Positions 48,014-55,353 of a stretch of 64,000 nt of DNA are shown in pieces. Location of the stretch: positions 158,515 through 222,514 of the forward strand of contig NZ_JAGEVF010000005.1 of assembly GCF_017581965.1 (NCBI RefSeq), in the 5' to 3' direction. This stretch comes from Winogradskyella pelagia (GTDB lineage Bacteria; Bacteroidota; Bacteroidia; Flavobacteriales; Flavobacteriaceae). The position numbers and the translations under genes were made by a program. The first letter of the stretch is position 1, and each line of letters starts with the position of its first letter. The notes beneath the pieces are model-generated. The model did not search any database. It was not told the origin of the DNA and saw only the letters and a program-made list of their open reading frames with translations.

Positions 48014-48136
48014 ATTTTAAAGTGAAGTTAGGATTAATAGCTATTCTCAAATATAATCATTTTCAACTTTAATTAATTAGTATCATTTGGGTTAATATCG
48101 TTAATTTTAAGGCGATTAGCTTAATCTTTTTGAAAC

Positions 48137-49456
48137 ATGTCTAACGATTATAATAACCCAGCATTTAAAAAATGGCTTCAGCGCCTTCAAGAGGAGAGTT
48201 GGCAATTAGAACTCTTAATCTCTGGTTTTGCCATTTTTGGCTTGTTTTCTGCAATTACTCCTTTGGAAGTATTGCTGAAAGAAGCTCAAACAGACGAGAA
48301 TTCCCTTGCCATATTGCCAATTACTGTAACCTTAATATCATGTGTAATCTTACTATTTAACCTTTTACTGCATGTAGTGCTGCGAGGGCTGTGGATTGGT
48401 GCATTGGGACTGCGTTATGTTTCTGGGGACATAGACTACGATTACCTAAACTACAGTCCCAAATTTTCCAATTACCTCAGAAAAAAAGTTGGCTCATTTG
48501 ATCGTTACATATCAAGATTAGAGAACTATTGTAGCGTTATATTCGCCATTTCTTTTTTGCTCATATTTTATGTCTTAGCATTTATTTTCACTATAGCCTC
48601 AATTGGCATAATAATTAAACTTTTACTTTCTAATGATGATTTAGGCAGCTGGGGAAGACTAATAGGAATTCCTTTAATTGTATTTTTTTCAGTAGGAATG
48701 TTAATGGTCTTTATTGATTTTGCCACCCAAGGCTGGTTGAAAAAGAAAAAATGGATTAGCAAAATTTATTTTCCGTTCTATTGGGTATTCAGCTATATAA
48801 CACTATCCTTTTTATACCGTCCATTAGTCTATAATTTTTTAGATAATAAATTTGGTAAAAGATTAAGTCTATTGTTACTGCCCATCTACATCCTTTTATT
48901 TGTGTTAACATCTTACACCAATAAAACCTCTAATTATTTTAATAGAAATTTATACTCTAGCGACATCATTGGTATTTCCTCTAACTATGAAGATATGTTA
49001 GATGACGAAAAAGATTTTATTGAAGATGTAGTTATTCCTTCAAAAGTAATTACAGATGATTTTTTAAAGATGTTTATGCTCATTAACGAGGATATTGAAA
49101 ACAATGTTTTTGCGTTTAATCCTAAACTTCAACCTGAGAAAGATATAAGAGGCTTCAGTTCCGACATTGTTTTCTTGAACGACCTTTCTAGAAAAGATAG
49201 AGATAGCATTAGACATGCCTATATGAAAACTCTTAACAACGTTTATAAAGTGCGTATAGATAGCACAGAATATGATTGTGAATTTATTTTAACAGAAACC
49301 AAGAAAAAACAGAAGGGCTTTGAAACTTATTTAAACTTAAAAGAAGTAGCGCCTGGCAAACATCTTTTTAGCCTTACTAGAAGAGAAATTATAAAAAAAG
49401 ACACCTCTACATTTTTTGTAAAACAAATCCCGTTTTGGTATTTCCCAAATAAATAA
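48137..49456 (+). CDS. Polytopic membrane protein, unknown function
   Basis: The 439-residue protein has about six hydrophobic segments in its first ~265 residues (for example LISGFAIFGLFSAI, LISCVILLFNLLLHVVLRGLW, IGIPLIVFFSVGMLMVFID). A hydrophilic C-terminal domain of about 170 residues follows. No known family was recognised. The downstream gene starts 8 bp after its stop, so the pair is an operon. The C-terminal domain probably faces the opposite partner or periplasm; the topology is not certain. Confidence 0.75.
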   Translation: MSNDYNNPAFKKWLQRLQEESWQLELLISGFAIFGLFSAITPLEVLLKEAQTDENSLAILPITVTLISCVILLFNLLLHVVLRGLWIGALGLRYVSGDIDYDYLNYSPKFSNYLRKKVGSFDRYISRLENYCSVIFAISFLLIFYVLAFIFTIASIGIIIKLLLSNDDLGSWGRLIGIPLIVFFSVGMLMVFIDFATQGWLKKKKWISKIYFPFYWVFSYITLSFLYRPLVYNFLDNKFGKRLSLLLLPIYILLFVLTSYTNKTSNYFNRNLYSSDIIGISSNYEDMLDDEKDFIEDVVIPSKVITDDFLKMFMLINEDIENNVFAFNPKLQPEKDIRGFSSDIVFLNDLSRKDRDSIRHAYMKTLNNVYKVRIDSTEYDCEFILTETKKKQKGFETYLNLKEVAPGKHLFSLTRREIIKKDTSTFFVKQIPFWYFPNK

Positions 49457-49464
49457 CCCTTGCA

Positions 49465-50460
49465 ATGGCCTCAAAAATCAACTTAACCAAAATTCTTGTT
49501 CCTTTATTACTAATATTGGGACTGAGCGCTGAAGCTCAACTTAAAGTTTTAGATAGGATTACAAAATACCCTGTAAGCTATGCAACCATTTCCTTTGGTA
49601 ATGGCAATGGCATTTTTGCTGATGATGAAGGTCAATTTGTGTTTTCAAAAAAAATCTATCCAGATATAGACTCATTATTCATTTCAGCACTTGGATATAA
49701 ACAACTTAATCTATCTACCAAAAATCTATCGCGAACTCTGCTCTTATCTCCTCAAGCGGATGTATTAGATGAAGTGGTATTAAAATTAAATACAAAAAGA
49801 AAGTATAAGGAAGAAAAGCTAAAACCTTATTTAGATGACGACTACTACAACTGCTGGCTCCCGACCATAGAGTCTGAAATTGCAATCTATTTTGCAAAAA
49901 CAAGCGAACAAGACCAACAGTTAAAGACCATTCATTTCCCTATTGCCCTAGAGTCTCAAGATTGGAAAAAAAGAAAGCGAAGTAATTCAGATAAAAAAGC
50001 ATTTTCCACGCTGTTTAAGGTCAATTTTTACAAAAATAATAACGGGCAACCTGGTCTGCCATTAACTTATGAAACAATTGTATTTAGAGCCACTGAAAAA
50101 GATGGTGACATGTATTCTTTAGATGTTGAAGACTATGGTATATGTATGCCTTTAAATGGACTCTTTGTGTCTTTACAGGTCCTTGGATACACTGATAAAA
50201 ATGGTAAATTATTGCCCAACAAAAAGTATAAAGAAATAAAAACTGTACAAGGGGTGGTTAAAATACCAACAAATTTTAGACCACTACTCCCATTTACCGA
50301 AGCTATCAAGGAAAAAAATACCTTTATCAAAAGGGTTTTTATAGGTGAAAATAGTTGGGTAGAATTTAATAAGGGAAATGGTATTAAGTCAAGCCTTTTA
50401 GACAGAAACCTGTTCAACTATGGTGTCGGAATCACCTTAAAGACTTACAAAAACAAGTAA
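49465..50460 (+). CDS. Carboxypeptidase-regulatory-like domain protein
   Basis: The 331-residue exported protein has a signal peptide (about 1-25, ending SAEAQ) and one carboxypeptidase-regulatory-like beta-sandwich (about 26-105; RITKYPVSYATISFGNGNG, DDEGQFVFSKK). The rest is a beta-rich region of unknown type. Such proteins are often outer-membrane-associated in Bacteroidota. It is paired with the unknown membrane protein upstream, 8 bp apart. Confidence 0.8.
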   Translation: MASKINLTKILVPLLLILGLSAEAQLKVLDRITKYPVSYATISFGNGNGIFADDEGQFVFSKKIYPDIDSLFISALGYKQLNLSTKNLSRTLLLSPQADVLDEVVLKLNTKRKYKEEKLKPYLDDDYYNCWLPTIESEIAIYFAKTSEQDQQLKTIHFPIALESQDWKKRKRSNSDKKAFSTLFKVNFYKNNNGQPGLPLTYETIVFRATEKDGDMYSLDVEDYGICMPLNGLFVSLQVLGYTDKNGKLLPNKKYKEIKTVQGVVKIPTNFRPLLPFTEAIKEKNTFIKRVFIGENSWVEFNKGNGIKSSLLDRNLFNYGVGITLKTYKNK

Positions 50461-50470
50461 CTTCTTGGGA

Positions 50471-51151
50471 TTATTCAACAGGAAAATCAAAATAGGTATT
50501 TGGAAACGGTTCCCAACGTAGTGTAAAATGCCACCATTCCTTAGGATAATTCCTAAAATTGTATTTAATCATTACACCTTGCAGTAACTGCCTATTAGCC
50601 ATTTGCTTTTCAGAAATTCCTTTATAATCTACCCAGGATTGTTTACCAAAAAAATCATAGGGACTCCCCATATCTAATGGCTCGCCTGTGGCACCATCTA
50701 TAATAGTTAAATCTAAAGTACTACCTCTACTGTGTCCAGATTTTGAGGCAATGTACTCCTCCCTAAACAGATTTTTCTTTTCAACATCTGGATAAAATTT
50801 ACCTTTATTAATGGTATCATTTAGTTTTTTTGCCCAGCTTATAAAATGGTTCACTGCACGTTGCGGTCTGTAACCATCGTATACCTTTAAGCATAAATTC
50901 TGTTTTTGTAATTCGTCTTGTACTAATTTAAGTTGATATGCGGCAGCTTTGGTTAAAATCAAAGTATTTGATGTATAACCGGTAATTGTATCTCCAACAA
51001 AATTGTTGGCTCCATAGTAACGCAGTTCAACATCCAAATCCGGAATAATAGATTTTACCCTAACAAATCCATCTGGCAAATCAGTTTGGCCTACCCCTCT
51101 AAAGAGCATAAGGACAAAGACCGTGAAAAAATAATAGGTTTTGTATGTCAT
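50471..51151 (-). CDS. ddpX: D-alanyl-D-alanine dipeptidase (VanX/DdpX-like, M15)
   Basis: The product has 226 residues and a signal peptide (about 1-21). The M15D zinc site is present: SKSGHSRGSTLDLTI (His and Asp ligands) and EWWHFTLR (catalytic Glu and His ligand). The enzyme cleaves D-Ala-D-Ala. Without a VanA/H ligase set nearby, it is more likely used for cell-wall turnover or nutrition than for resistance. It is divergent from the AlkB-like gene with only 30 bp between the starts. Confidence 0.9.
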   Translation of the reverse strand: MTYKTYYFFTVFVLMLFRGVGQTDLPDGFVRVKSIIPDLDVELRYYGANNFVGDTITGYTSNTLILTKAAAYQLKLVQDELQKQNLCLKVYDGYRPQRAVNHFISWAKKLNDTINKGKFYPDVEKKNLFREEYIASKSGHSRGSTLDLTIIDGATGEPLDMGSPYDFFGKQSWVDYKGISEKQMANRQLLQGVMIKYNFRNYPKEWWHFTLRWEPFPNTYFDFPVE

Positions 51152-51181
51152 AGCTATGTACTAAATTAGATAAAAAATTCT

Positions 51182-51787
51182 ATGATATTACTTTCTTCTG
51201 AGCAACAGCAGTTGAATCTGCCTAATGCAGAAATTGAATACTATCCAAATTTCTATCAAACAACTGAGGCTAATCAACTTTTTAAGTCACTTTTAAATGA
51301 AACTTCTTGGATACAAGATGACATCACCGTATTTGGAAAAACCTATAAACAACCAAGGCTAACAGCTTTGTATGGAGAATTTGGGCAACCCTACTCCTAT
51401 TCAAATATTACTATGCATCCAAAACCCTTTATACCTCTCATTAAATCAATTCAATCAAAAATTGAGAGAGAAACAAAACAGCAATTTAATACGGTACTTT
51501 TAAATTTATATCGGGATGGCAACGACAGTAATGGATGGCATGCAGATAATGAAAAGGAATTAGGGCAAAATCCAGTGATAGCGTCTTTAAGTTTAGGAGA
51601 GATACGCCCTTTTCATTTTAAGCACAGACAATTAAAAAAGCAACGTTATAAGTTGTTCTTAAATCATGGGAGTTTATTGGTAATGAAAGGAGAAATGCAG
51701 CATTTCTGGTTACATCAAATTGCCAAAACTAAAAAACCAATTAAGGAGCGAATTAATTTGACCTTTCGATTTTTGGTACGTTCTTAA
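51182..51787 (+). CDS. AlkB-like 2OG-Fe(II) dioxygenase
   Basis: This 201-residue enzyme of the AlkB family removes alkyl groups from DNA/RNA bases by oxidation. The Fe site is His-x-Asp in NGWHADNEKELG, with a later His in MQHFWLHQ and 2OG-binding Arg residues in INLTFRFLVRS. Length and layout match short bacterial AlkB homologues such as ALKBH2/3-like proteins. It is a single gene with a strong terminator. Confidence 0.92.
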   Translation: MILLSSEQQQLNLPNAEIEYYPNFYQTTEANQLFKSLLNETSWIQDDITVFGKTYKQPRLTALYGEFGQPYSYSNITMHPKPFIPLIKSIQSKIERETKQQFNTVLLNLYRDGNDSNGWHADNEKELGQNPVIASLSLGEIRPFHFKHRQLKKQRYKLFLNHGSLLVMKGEMQHFWLHQIAKTKKPIKERINLTFRFLVRS

Positions 51788-51790
51788 ATC

Positions 51791-51822
51791 AAAAAACCGG
51801 GTTCCCTCAAACCCGGTTTTTC
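51791..51822 (+). terminator. Terminator after the AlkB-like gene
   Basis: AAAACCGGGTT-CCCTCA-AACCCGGTTTTT, a GC-rich stem with a T-run. Confidence 0.88.
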
Positions 51823-52162
51823 TAATTTGCTTTTTTTATTATGTAAGTAGATTTAGGGTCTCTAAGTCAACACAACATAATGCAAATATTAATTAATTAA
51901 TCCATTGAACTAAAAACTAAATTTTAGTACACTTCAAATATATAATTCACTTTGAAATATACCGCTTAAAAACATATTTAATCGATAAAATACGTAATAT
52001 TTTAACATTTAAAGATTAAAAGATGTATTTCAACGATTAAATGCGCGGAATTTAAAGAAAACTTTCTCTGATTTATTATACTAAATTTTAGAATTTTTTG
52101 TTCCCAATTCTAATAAATCCTTTTAAAAAAGGATAATTTTATAGCACAAAAAATTAAAACTG
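51823..52162. other. AT-rich gene-free stretch
   Basis: About 340 bp without an ORF. It contains two copies of ACTAAATTTTAG (51916-51927 and 52080-52091) and an inverted pair ATTTAATCG/CGATTAAAT (51976-51984 and 52034-52042). These may be chance in AT-rich DNA. A promoter for the hydrolase gene should lie near the right end; no clear -7 was seen. Confidence 0.5.
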
Positions 52163-53095
52163 ATGAAATCATTTTGCATTAGTCTCTTGATTGTTTTTTC
52201 AATTTCTGTTTCGAGTCAAGATTCAACATACCTAGAAAAAGAGATTTCGATTTCTAAATGGATAGACGGTACACTACTTATCCCTAAAGACATATCAAAG
52301 CCCGATTTGGCAATAATTATTGCCGGTTCAGGGCCCACAAATCGAAATGGCAATCAAAATTTTATGAAAAACAATACCTTGAAAAAGTTGGCTATTGCAC
52401 TAGGACAAAATCGTATTGCCTCCTTTCGTTACGACAAACGCGTGGTCAAACAAATTAGACAAGGTAATATTGATAAAAACACAATGTTTGATGATTTTGT
52501 GACGGATGCTACAGACGTTATTTCCTTTTTTCAGGCCGATGAAAACTTTAATAAATTGATAGTTATTGGCCACAGTCAAGGGAGTTTAGTTGGCATTTTA
52601 GCCGCAAAAGACCGGGCTGATGGATTCGTTTCCTTGGCAGGTGCCGGGCAAAACATAGGCAATGTTATCGCTGACCAGATTTCTAAAACAGCACCAATGT
52701 TCAAAAGCGATACTGACCGTATTATTAGTAGCCTTAAAAAAGGCGAAACAACGACAGATTATCCACAGGCACTAAGCTCAGTTTTTAATTTAGAATTACA
52801 GCCCTTCATGATCAATTGGATGCAATATGATCCAACTGAGGAAATTAAAAAGCTAAAAATCCCTGCTCTACTTGTTAATGGGACAAAAGACTTACAAGTT
52901 CCAGTTGAAGAAGCAGAGATGCTACAACAAGCACAGCCATCTAGCGAATTAAGAATCATTGAGAACATGAACCATGTTCTTTTTGAAATTAAAGGTGACG
53001 AATTGGAGAACGCTAAATCCTATAATGAATCCCAGAGACCTATATCTACAAAACTCATAGAGTCTATTACTAACTTCGTTCAGAAACTTAATTAA
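52163..53095 (+). CDS. Secreted alpha/beta hydrolase
   Basis: The 310-residue protein has a signal peptide (about 1-19, ending SVSSQ) and an alpha/beta hydrolase fold. The nucleophile Ser lies in VIGHSQGSLVG, the acid in LLVNGTKDLQVP and the His in ENMNHVLFEI. An oxyanion-type IIAGSGPTNRNGNQ segment is at about 49-62. It resembles the serine-aminopeptidase/lysophospholipase-like family. The substrate is unknown. A terminator follows. Confidence 0.88.
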   Translation: MKSFCISLLIVFSISVSSQDSTYLEKEISISKWIDGTLLIPKDISKPDLAIIIAGSGPTNRNGNQNFMKNNTLKKLAIALGQNRIASFRYDKRVVKQIRQGNIDKNTMFDDFVTDATDVISFFQADENFNKLIVIGHSQGSLVGILAAKDRADGFVSLAGAGQNIGNVIADQISKTAPMFKSDTDRIISSLKKGETTTDYPQALSSVFNLELQPFMINWMQYDPTEEIKKLKIPALLVNGTKDLQVPVEEAEMLQQAQPSSELRIIENMNHVLFEIKGDELENAKSYNESQRPISTKLIESITNFVQKLN

Positions 53096-53120
53096 TCTAG
53101 GTTAACTCTATACGCTAATT

Positions 53121-53151
53121 AAAAAAGCATCTCCATAAGAGATGCTTTTTC
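53121..53151 (+). terminator. Terminator after the alpha/beta hydrolase
   Basis: AAAAAGCATCTC-CATAA-GAGATGCTTTTT. Confidence 0.85.
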
Positions 53152-53167
53152 ACTAACTAACCAACCA

Positions 53168-53230
53168 ATTTGTAATGCTGCGATTTAGAGTAATGTTGTT
53201 TGTACAACGTCGCAAGATTGCATTACAAAT
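53168..53230. repeat. Long imperfect palindrome
   Basis: The arms ATTTGTAATGC (53168-53178) and GCATTACAAAT (53220-53230) are perfect over 11 bp. Inside lie TGCGA/TCGCA (53179-53183 with 53210-53214) and GTTGT/ACAAC (53195-53199 with 53204-53208), with unpaired bases on both sides. It is not followed by T, so it is no terminator. The function is unknown. Confidence 0.6.
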
Positions 53231-53302
53231 AACAATTAGCAAGTCTTATGCCAAACTCACATTGTAAATTAAGTTTTATTAAAGTGTAACAAAAAAAAAT
53301 AA

Positions 53303-53334
53303 TTTGCATACTAATGGTATAAATTATATCTTTA
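53303..53334 (+). promoter_or_regulatory. Promoter of the SPFH cluster
   Basis: TTTG (53303-53306), a 20-bp spacer and TATCTTTA (53327-53334), one mismatch from TAnnTTTG, lie about 60 bp before the SPFH gene. Confidence 0.5.
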
Positions 53335-53393
53335 TGATATCATTTTAATATCACATTGAATTAATGAATGATTAACCACTTAAATTTCACATC

Positions 53394-54254
53394 ATGAAAG
53401 AAGAGAAAATTATTATCCCTGCTAATGGCTATCTAATGCTTTTTATTTTTTTAGTTTTATTTTTTGGCAGTATTGCTGGCATTCCAATAACAAAATCACC
53501 TTGGTTTATAATTGGTATTGTGTTAAGTCTTGTCCTTGCCTTCGGGTTTATAATGGTTCAACCTAATGGATCTCGAGTATTATTACTCTTTGGAAAATAT
53601 ATTGGTACTGTTAAGAAAAACGGATTTTATTGGGTGAATCCTTTCTACACTAAAAAGAAGATTTCGCTAAGAGCCAGTAATTTTGATAGTGAACGTCTTA
53701 AGGTAAATGATAAGCTCGGTAACCCGGTAATGATTAGTACCATTTTGGTGTGGCGCGTACAAAACACCTATAAAGCAGCTTTTGATGTAGATAACTATGA
53801 AAATTTTGTGCGAGTACAAACTGATGCTGCAGTGCGAAAGTTGGCCTCCATGTATCCTTATGACAATTTTGCTGACGAAGGCCATGATGAAGACATCACC
53901 TTACGTTCTAGCGTTAACGAAGTGAGCAACGCTTTAGAAAAAGAAATTGACGAGCGTCTATCTATCGCTGGAATAGAAGTATTGGAAGCCCGTATTGGCT
54001 ACTTAGCTTACGCACAAGAAATCGCGAATGCTATGCTCAAACGACAGCAAGCAACAGCCATTGTCGCGGCAAGACACAAAATTGTTGAAGGTGCAGTTAG
54101 TATGGTAGAAATGGCTATTGAAGAACTTAATAAGAAGGAAGTTGTGGATTTGGATGAGGAACGTAAAGCAGCTATGGTAAGCAACTTAATGGTAGTACTT
54201 TGTGGCGACAAAGATGCCTCACCAGTTGTAAATACAGGAACTTTAAATCATTAA
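53394..54254 (+). CDS. SPFH/Band 7 domain membrane protein
   Basis: The 286-residue protein has two adjacent hydrophobic segments (about 10-55) and then an SPFH domain (about 60-225; VQPNGSRVLLLFGKYIGTV, RVQTDAAVRKLASMYPYD, LEARIGYLAYAQEIANAML). It ends in a helical stretch with AIVAARHKIVEGAV. SPFH proteins form large membrane-bound rings that organise membrane domains or regulate proteases. It is the first gene of a compact five-gene cluster and ends 1 bp before the next start codon. No NfeD or protease is adjacent. Confidence 0.9.
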   Translation: MKEEKIIIPANGYLMLFIFLVLFFGSIAGIPITKSPWFIIGIVLSLVLAFGFIMVQPNGSRVLLLFGKYIGTVKKNGFYWVNPFYTKKKISLRASNFDSERLKVNDKLGNPVMISTILVWRVQNTYKAAFDVDNYENFVRVQTDAAVRKLASMYPYDNFADEGHDEDITLRSSVNEVSNALEKEIDERLSIAGIEVLEARIGYLAYAQEIANAMLKRQQATAIVAARHKIVEGAVSMVEMAIEELNKKEVVDLDEERKAAMVSNLMVVLCGDKDASPVVNTGTLNH

Positions 54255-54255
54255 A

Positions 54256-54435
54256 ATGAAGAAGGAACAAATTTATAGTATAGCTATTGGTAGTGCTCTT
54301 GGCACAAGCATAGGAACGACCGTTGGTGCCGTCATTGGAAACGTAGCTATGGGAGTTGTTACAGGTTCGATAATAGGAATTTTCATTGGAGTTGTAATTG
54401 CCTTGGTATTTTTTAATGAAGAAACTAAATTATAA
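54256..54435 (+). CDS. Small glycine-zipper membrane protein
   Basis: This 59-residue protein is almost entirely hydrophobic after MKKEQIY. Its Gly-spaced pattern (GSALGTSIGTTVGAVIGNV) is a classic glycine zipper, and the end is NEETKL. Such peptides pack closely in membranes. It starts 1 bp after the SPFH stop and ends 3 bp before the DUF4177 gene, so translation is coupled. The function is unknown. Confidence 0.8.
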   Translation: MKKEQIYSIAIGSALGTSIGTTVGAVIGNVAMGVVTGSIIGIFIGVVIALVFFNEETKL

Positions 54436-54438
54436 ATC

Positions 54439-54597
54439 ATGAAAGAATATAAAGTTATCATGCCTAAACTAGGGTTGAGAAACAGAATACAGAAGTATGA
54501 AGATGTTTTAAATCAGTATGCTAGAGAAGGATGGGTAGTAAAACACATTGTACCAAACTCTGCAATGGTAATATTAGAACGTGACAAAAACCGTTAG
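54439..54597 (+). CDS. DUF4177 domain small protein
   Basis: This 52-residue soluble protein runs from MKEYKVIMPKLGLRNR to ILERDKNR, with the DUF4177 signature of an N-terminal strand, an EDVLNQYAREGW helix and a last strand WVVKHIVPNSAMVILER. The function is unknown. It lies 3 bp after the glycine-zipper gene and 2 bp before the DUF1648 gene. Confidence 0.85.
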   Translation: MKEYKVIMPKLGLRNRIQKYEDVLNQYAREGWVVKHIVPNSAMVILERDKNR

Positions 54598-54599
54598 TT

Positions 54600-55106
54600 A
54601 TGCCTAATGAGAGACCGAGAATTAGTATTCCTTTAACCCCTCCGGATATAGTTGTTGAATTGGCTTCAGTAGCCATCCTAATTTTAATGTTGATACATAC
54701 TATAATAGAATACCCAAATCTACCAGATACTATCGCTTCCCACTTCAATGCTAAGGGTGAAGCAGATGGTTACAGCGATAAAGTATTCTTGTGGTTCATT
54801 CCTTGTTTGTCAATTGGTATGTATGCAGGTCTATTTTTTCTTAATAAACACCCTCATTTACATAATTATATGGTAAACATTACAGAAGAAAATGCCTTAA
54901 AACAATATAGTTTCAGTACAAAAGTGTTGAGAGTAGTCAATTTTTTAACAGTACTTATGTTCGGTTACATAAATTTTAAAATTATTGAAGGCGCTCAAAA
55001 TGGTAGCTCTGATTTAGGAATGGGCTTTCTAATTACTGTAATAGCAGGAAGCATAATCCTACCAATTTTTATAGTAATCTATCAAAGGCAACTCAATAAA
55101 AAATAA
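54600..55106 (+). CDS. DUF1648 (SdpI-related) membrane protein
   Basis: The 168-residue protein has about four membrane segments (about 18-37, 60-80, 105-125 and 138-160). The DUF1648 motif is PDTIASHFNAKGEADGYSDK (about 41-60). DUF1648 is found in SdpI, the immunity protein and signal transducer of the Bacillus Sdp system. No SdpC-like toxin is seen here, so immunity is not implied. It is followed by the Arc-like gene after 12 bp. Confidence 0.88.
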   Translation: MPNERPRISIPLTPPDIVVELASVAILILMLIHTIIEYPNLPDTIASHFNAKGEADGYSDKVFLWFIPCLSIGMYAGLFFLNKHPHLHNYMVNITEENALKQYSFSTKVLRVVNFLTVLMFGYINFKIIEGAQNGSSDLGMGFLITVIAGSIILPIFIVIYQRQLNKK

Positions 55107-55118
55107 CAAGCAGTAATT

Positions 55119-55286
55119 ATGTCTAAAAAGAAAGCCTTTGCATTACGGATTAATGAAAATATGCTTAAAGCTATAGAAAAATGGGCTTCAGACGAATTTA
55201 GAAGTACCAACGGACAAATAGAATGGATGCTCATGAAGAGTCTAAAAGAGAATAAAAGACAACCTAAAAAGAACGAAGACAAATAA
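55119..55286 (+). CDS. Arc-like ribbon-helix-helix DNA-binding protein
   Basis: This 55-residue protein has the Arc/MetJ layout: a basic N-terminal strand (KKKAFALRIN), a helix (MLKAIEKWASDEF) and a second helix (TNGQIEWMLMKSLKE). The end is highly basic. A dimeric DNA-binding role is expected, and it may repress its own cluster. It is the last gene of the unit and precedes the DUF819 gene by 67 bp. Confidence 0.85.
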   Translation: MSKKKAFALRINENMLKAIEKWASDEFRSTNGQIEWMLMKSLKENKRQPKKNEDK

Positions 55287-55353
55287 AAGGCAGTCTTTAT
55301 CTTACTATTTTTTTAGATTCTAAATTTTGTATTTTGCGTCATAAAACTTTCAT

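Noticed and set aside
50471..51151. Vancomycin resistance gene
   Set aside because: A lone D-Ala-D-Ala dipeptidase without VanH/VanA ligase genes or VanRS is more likely a turnover enzyme.
53168..53230. Integron attC site
   Set aside because: The bulged palindrome resembles one in outline, but no integrase, no second site and no gene cassettes are visible.
54600..55286. SdpI-type bacteriocin immunity or toxin-antitoxin pair
   Set aside because: No SdpC-like toxin or known toxin family lies next to the DUF1648 or Arc-like genes.
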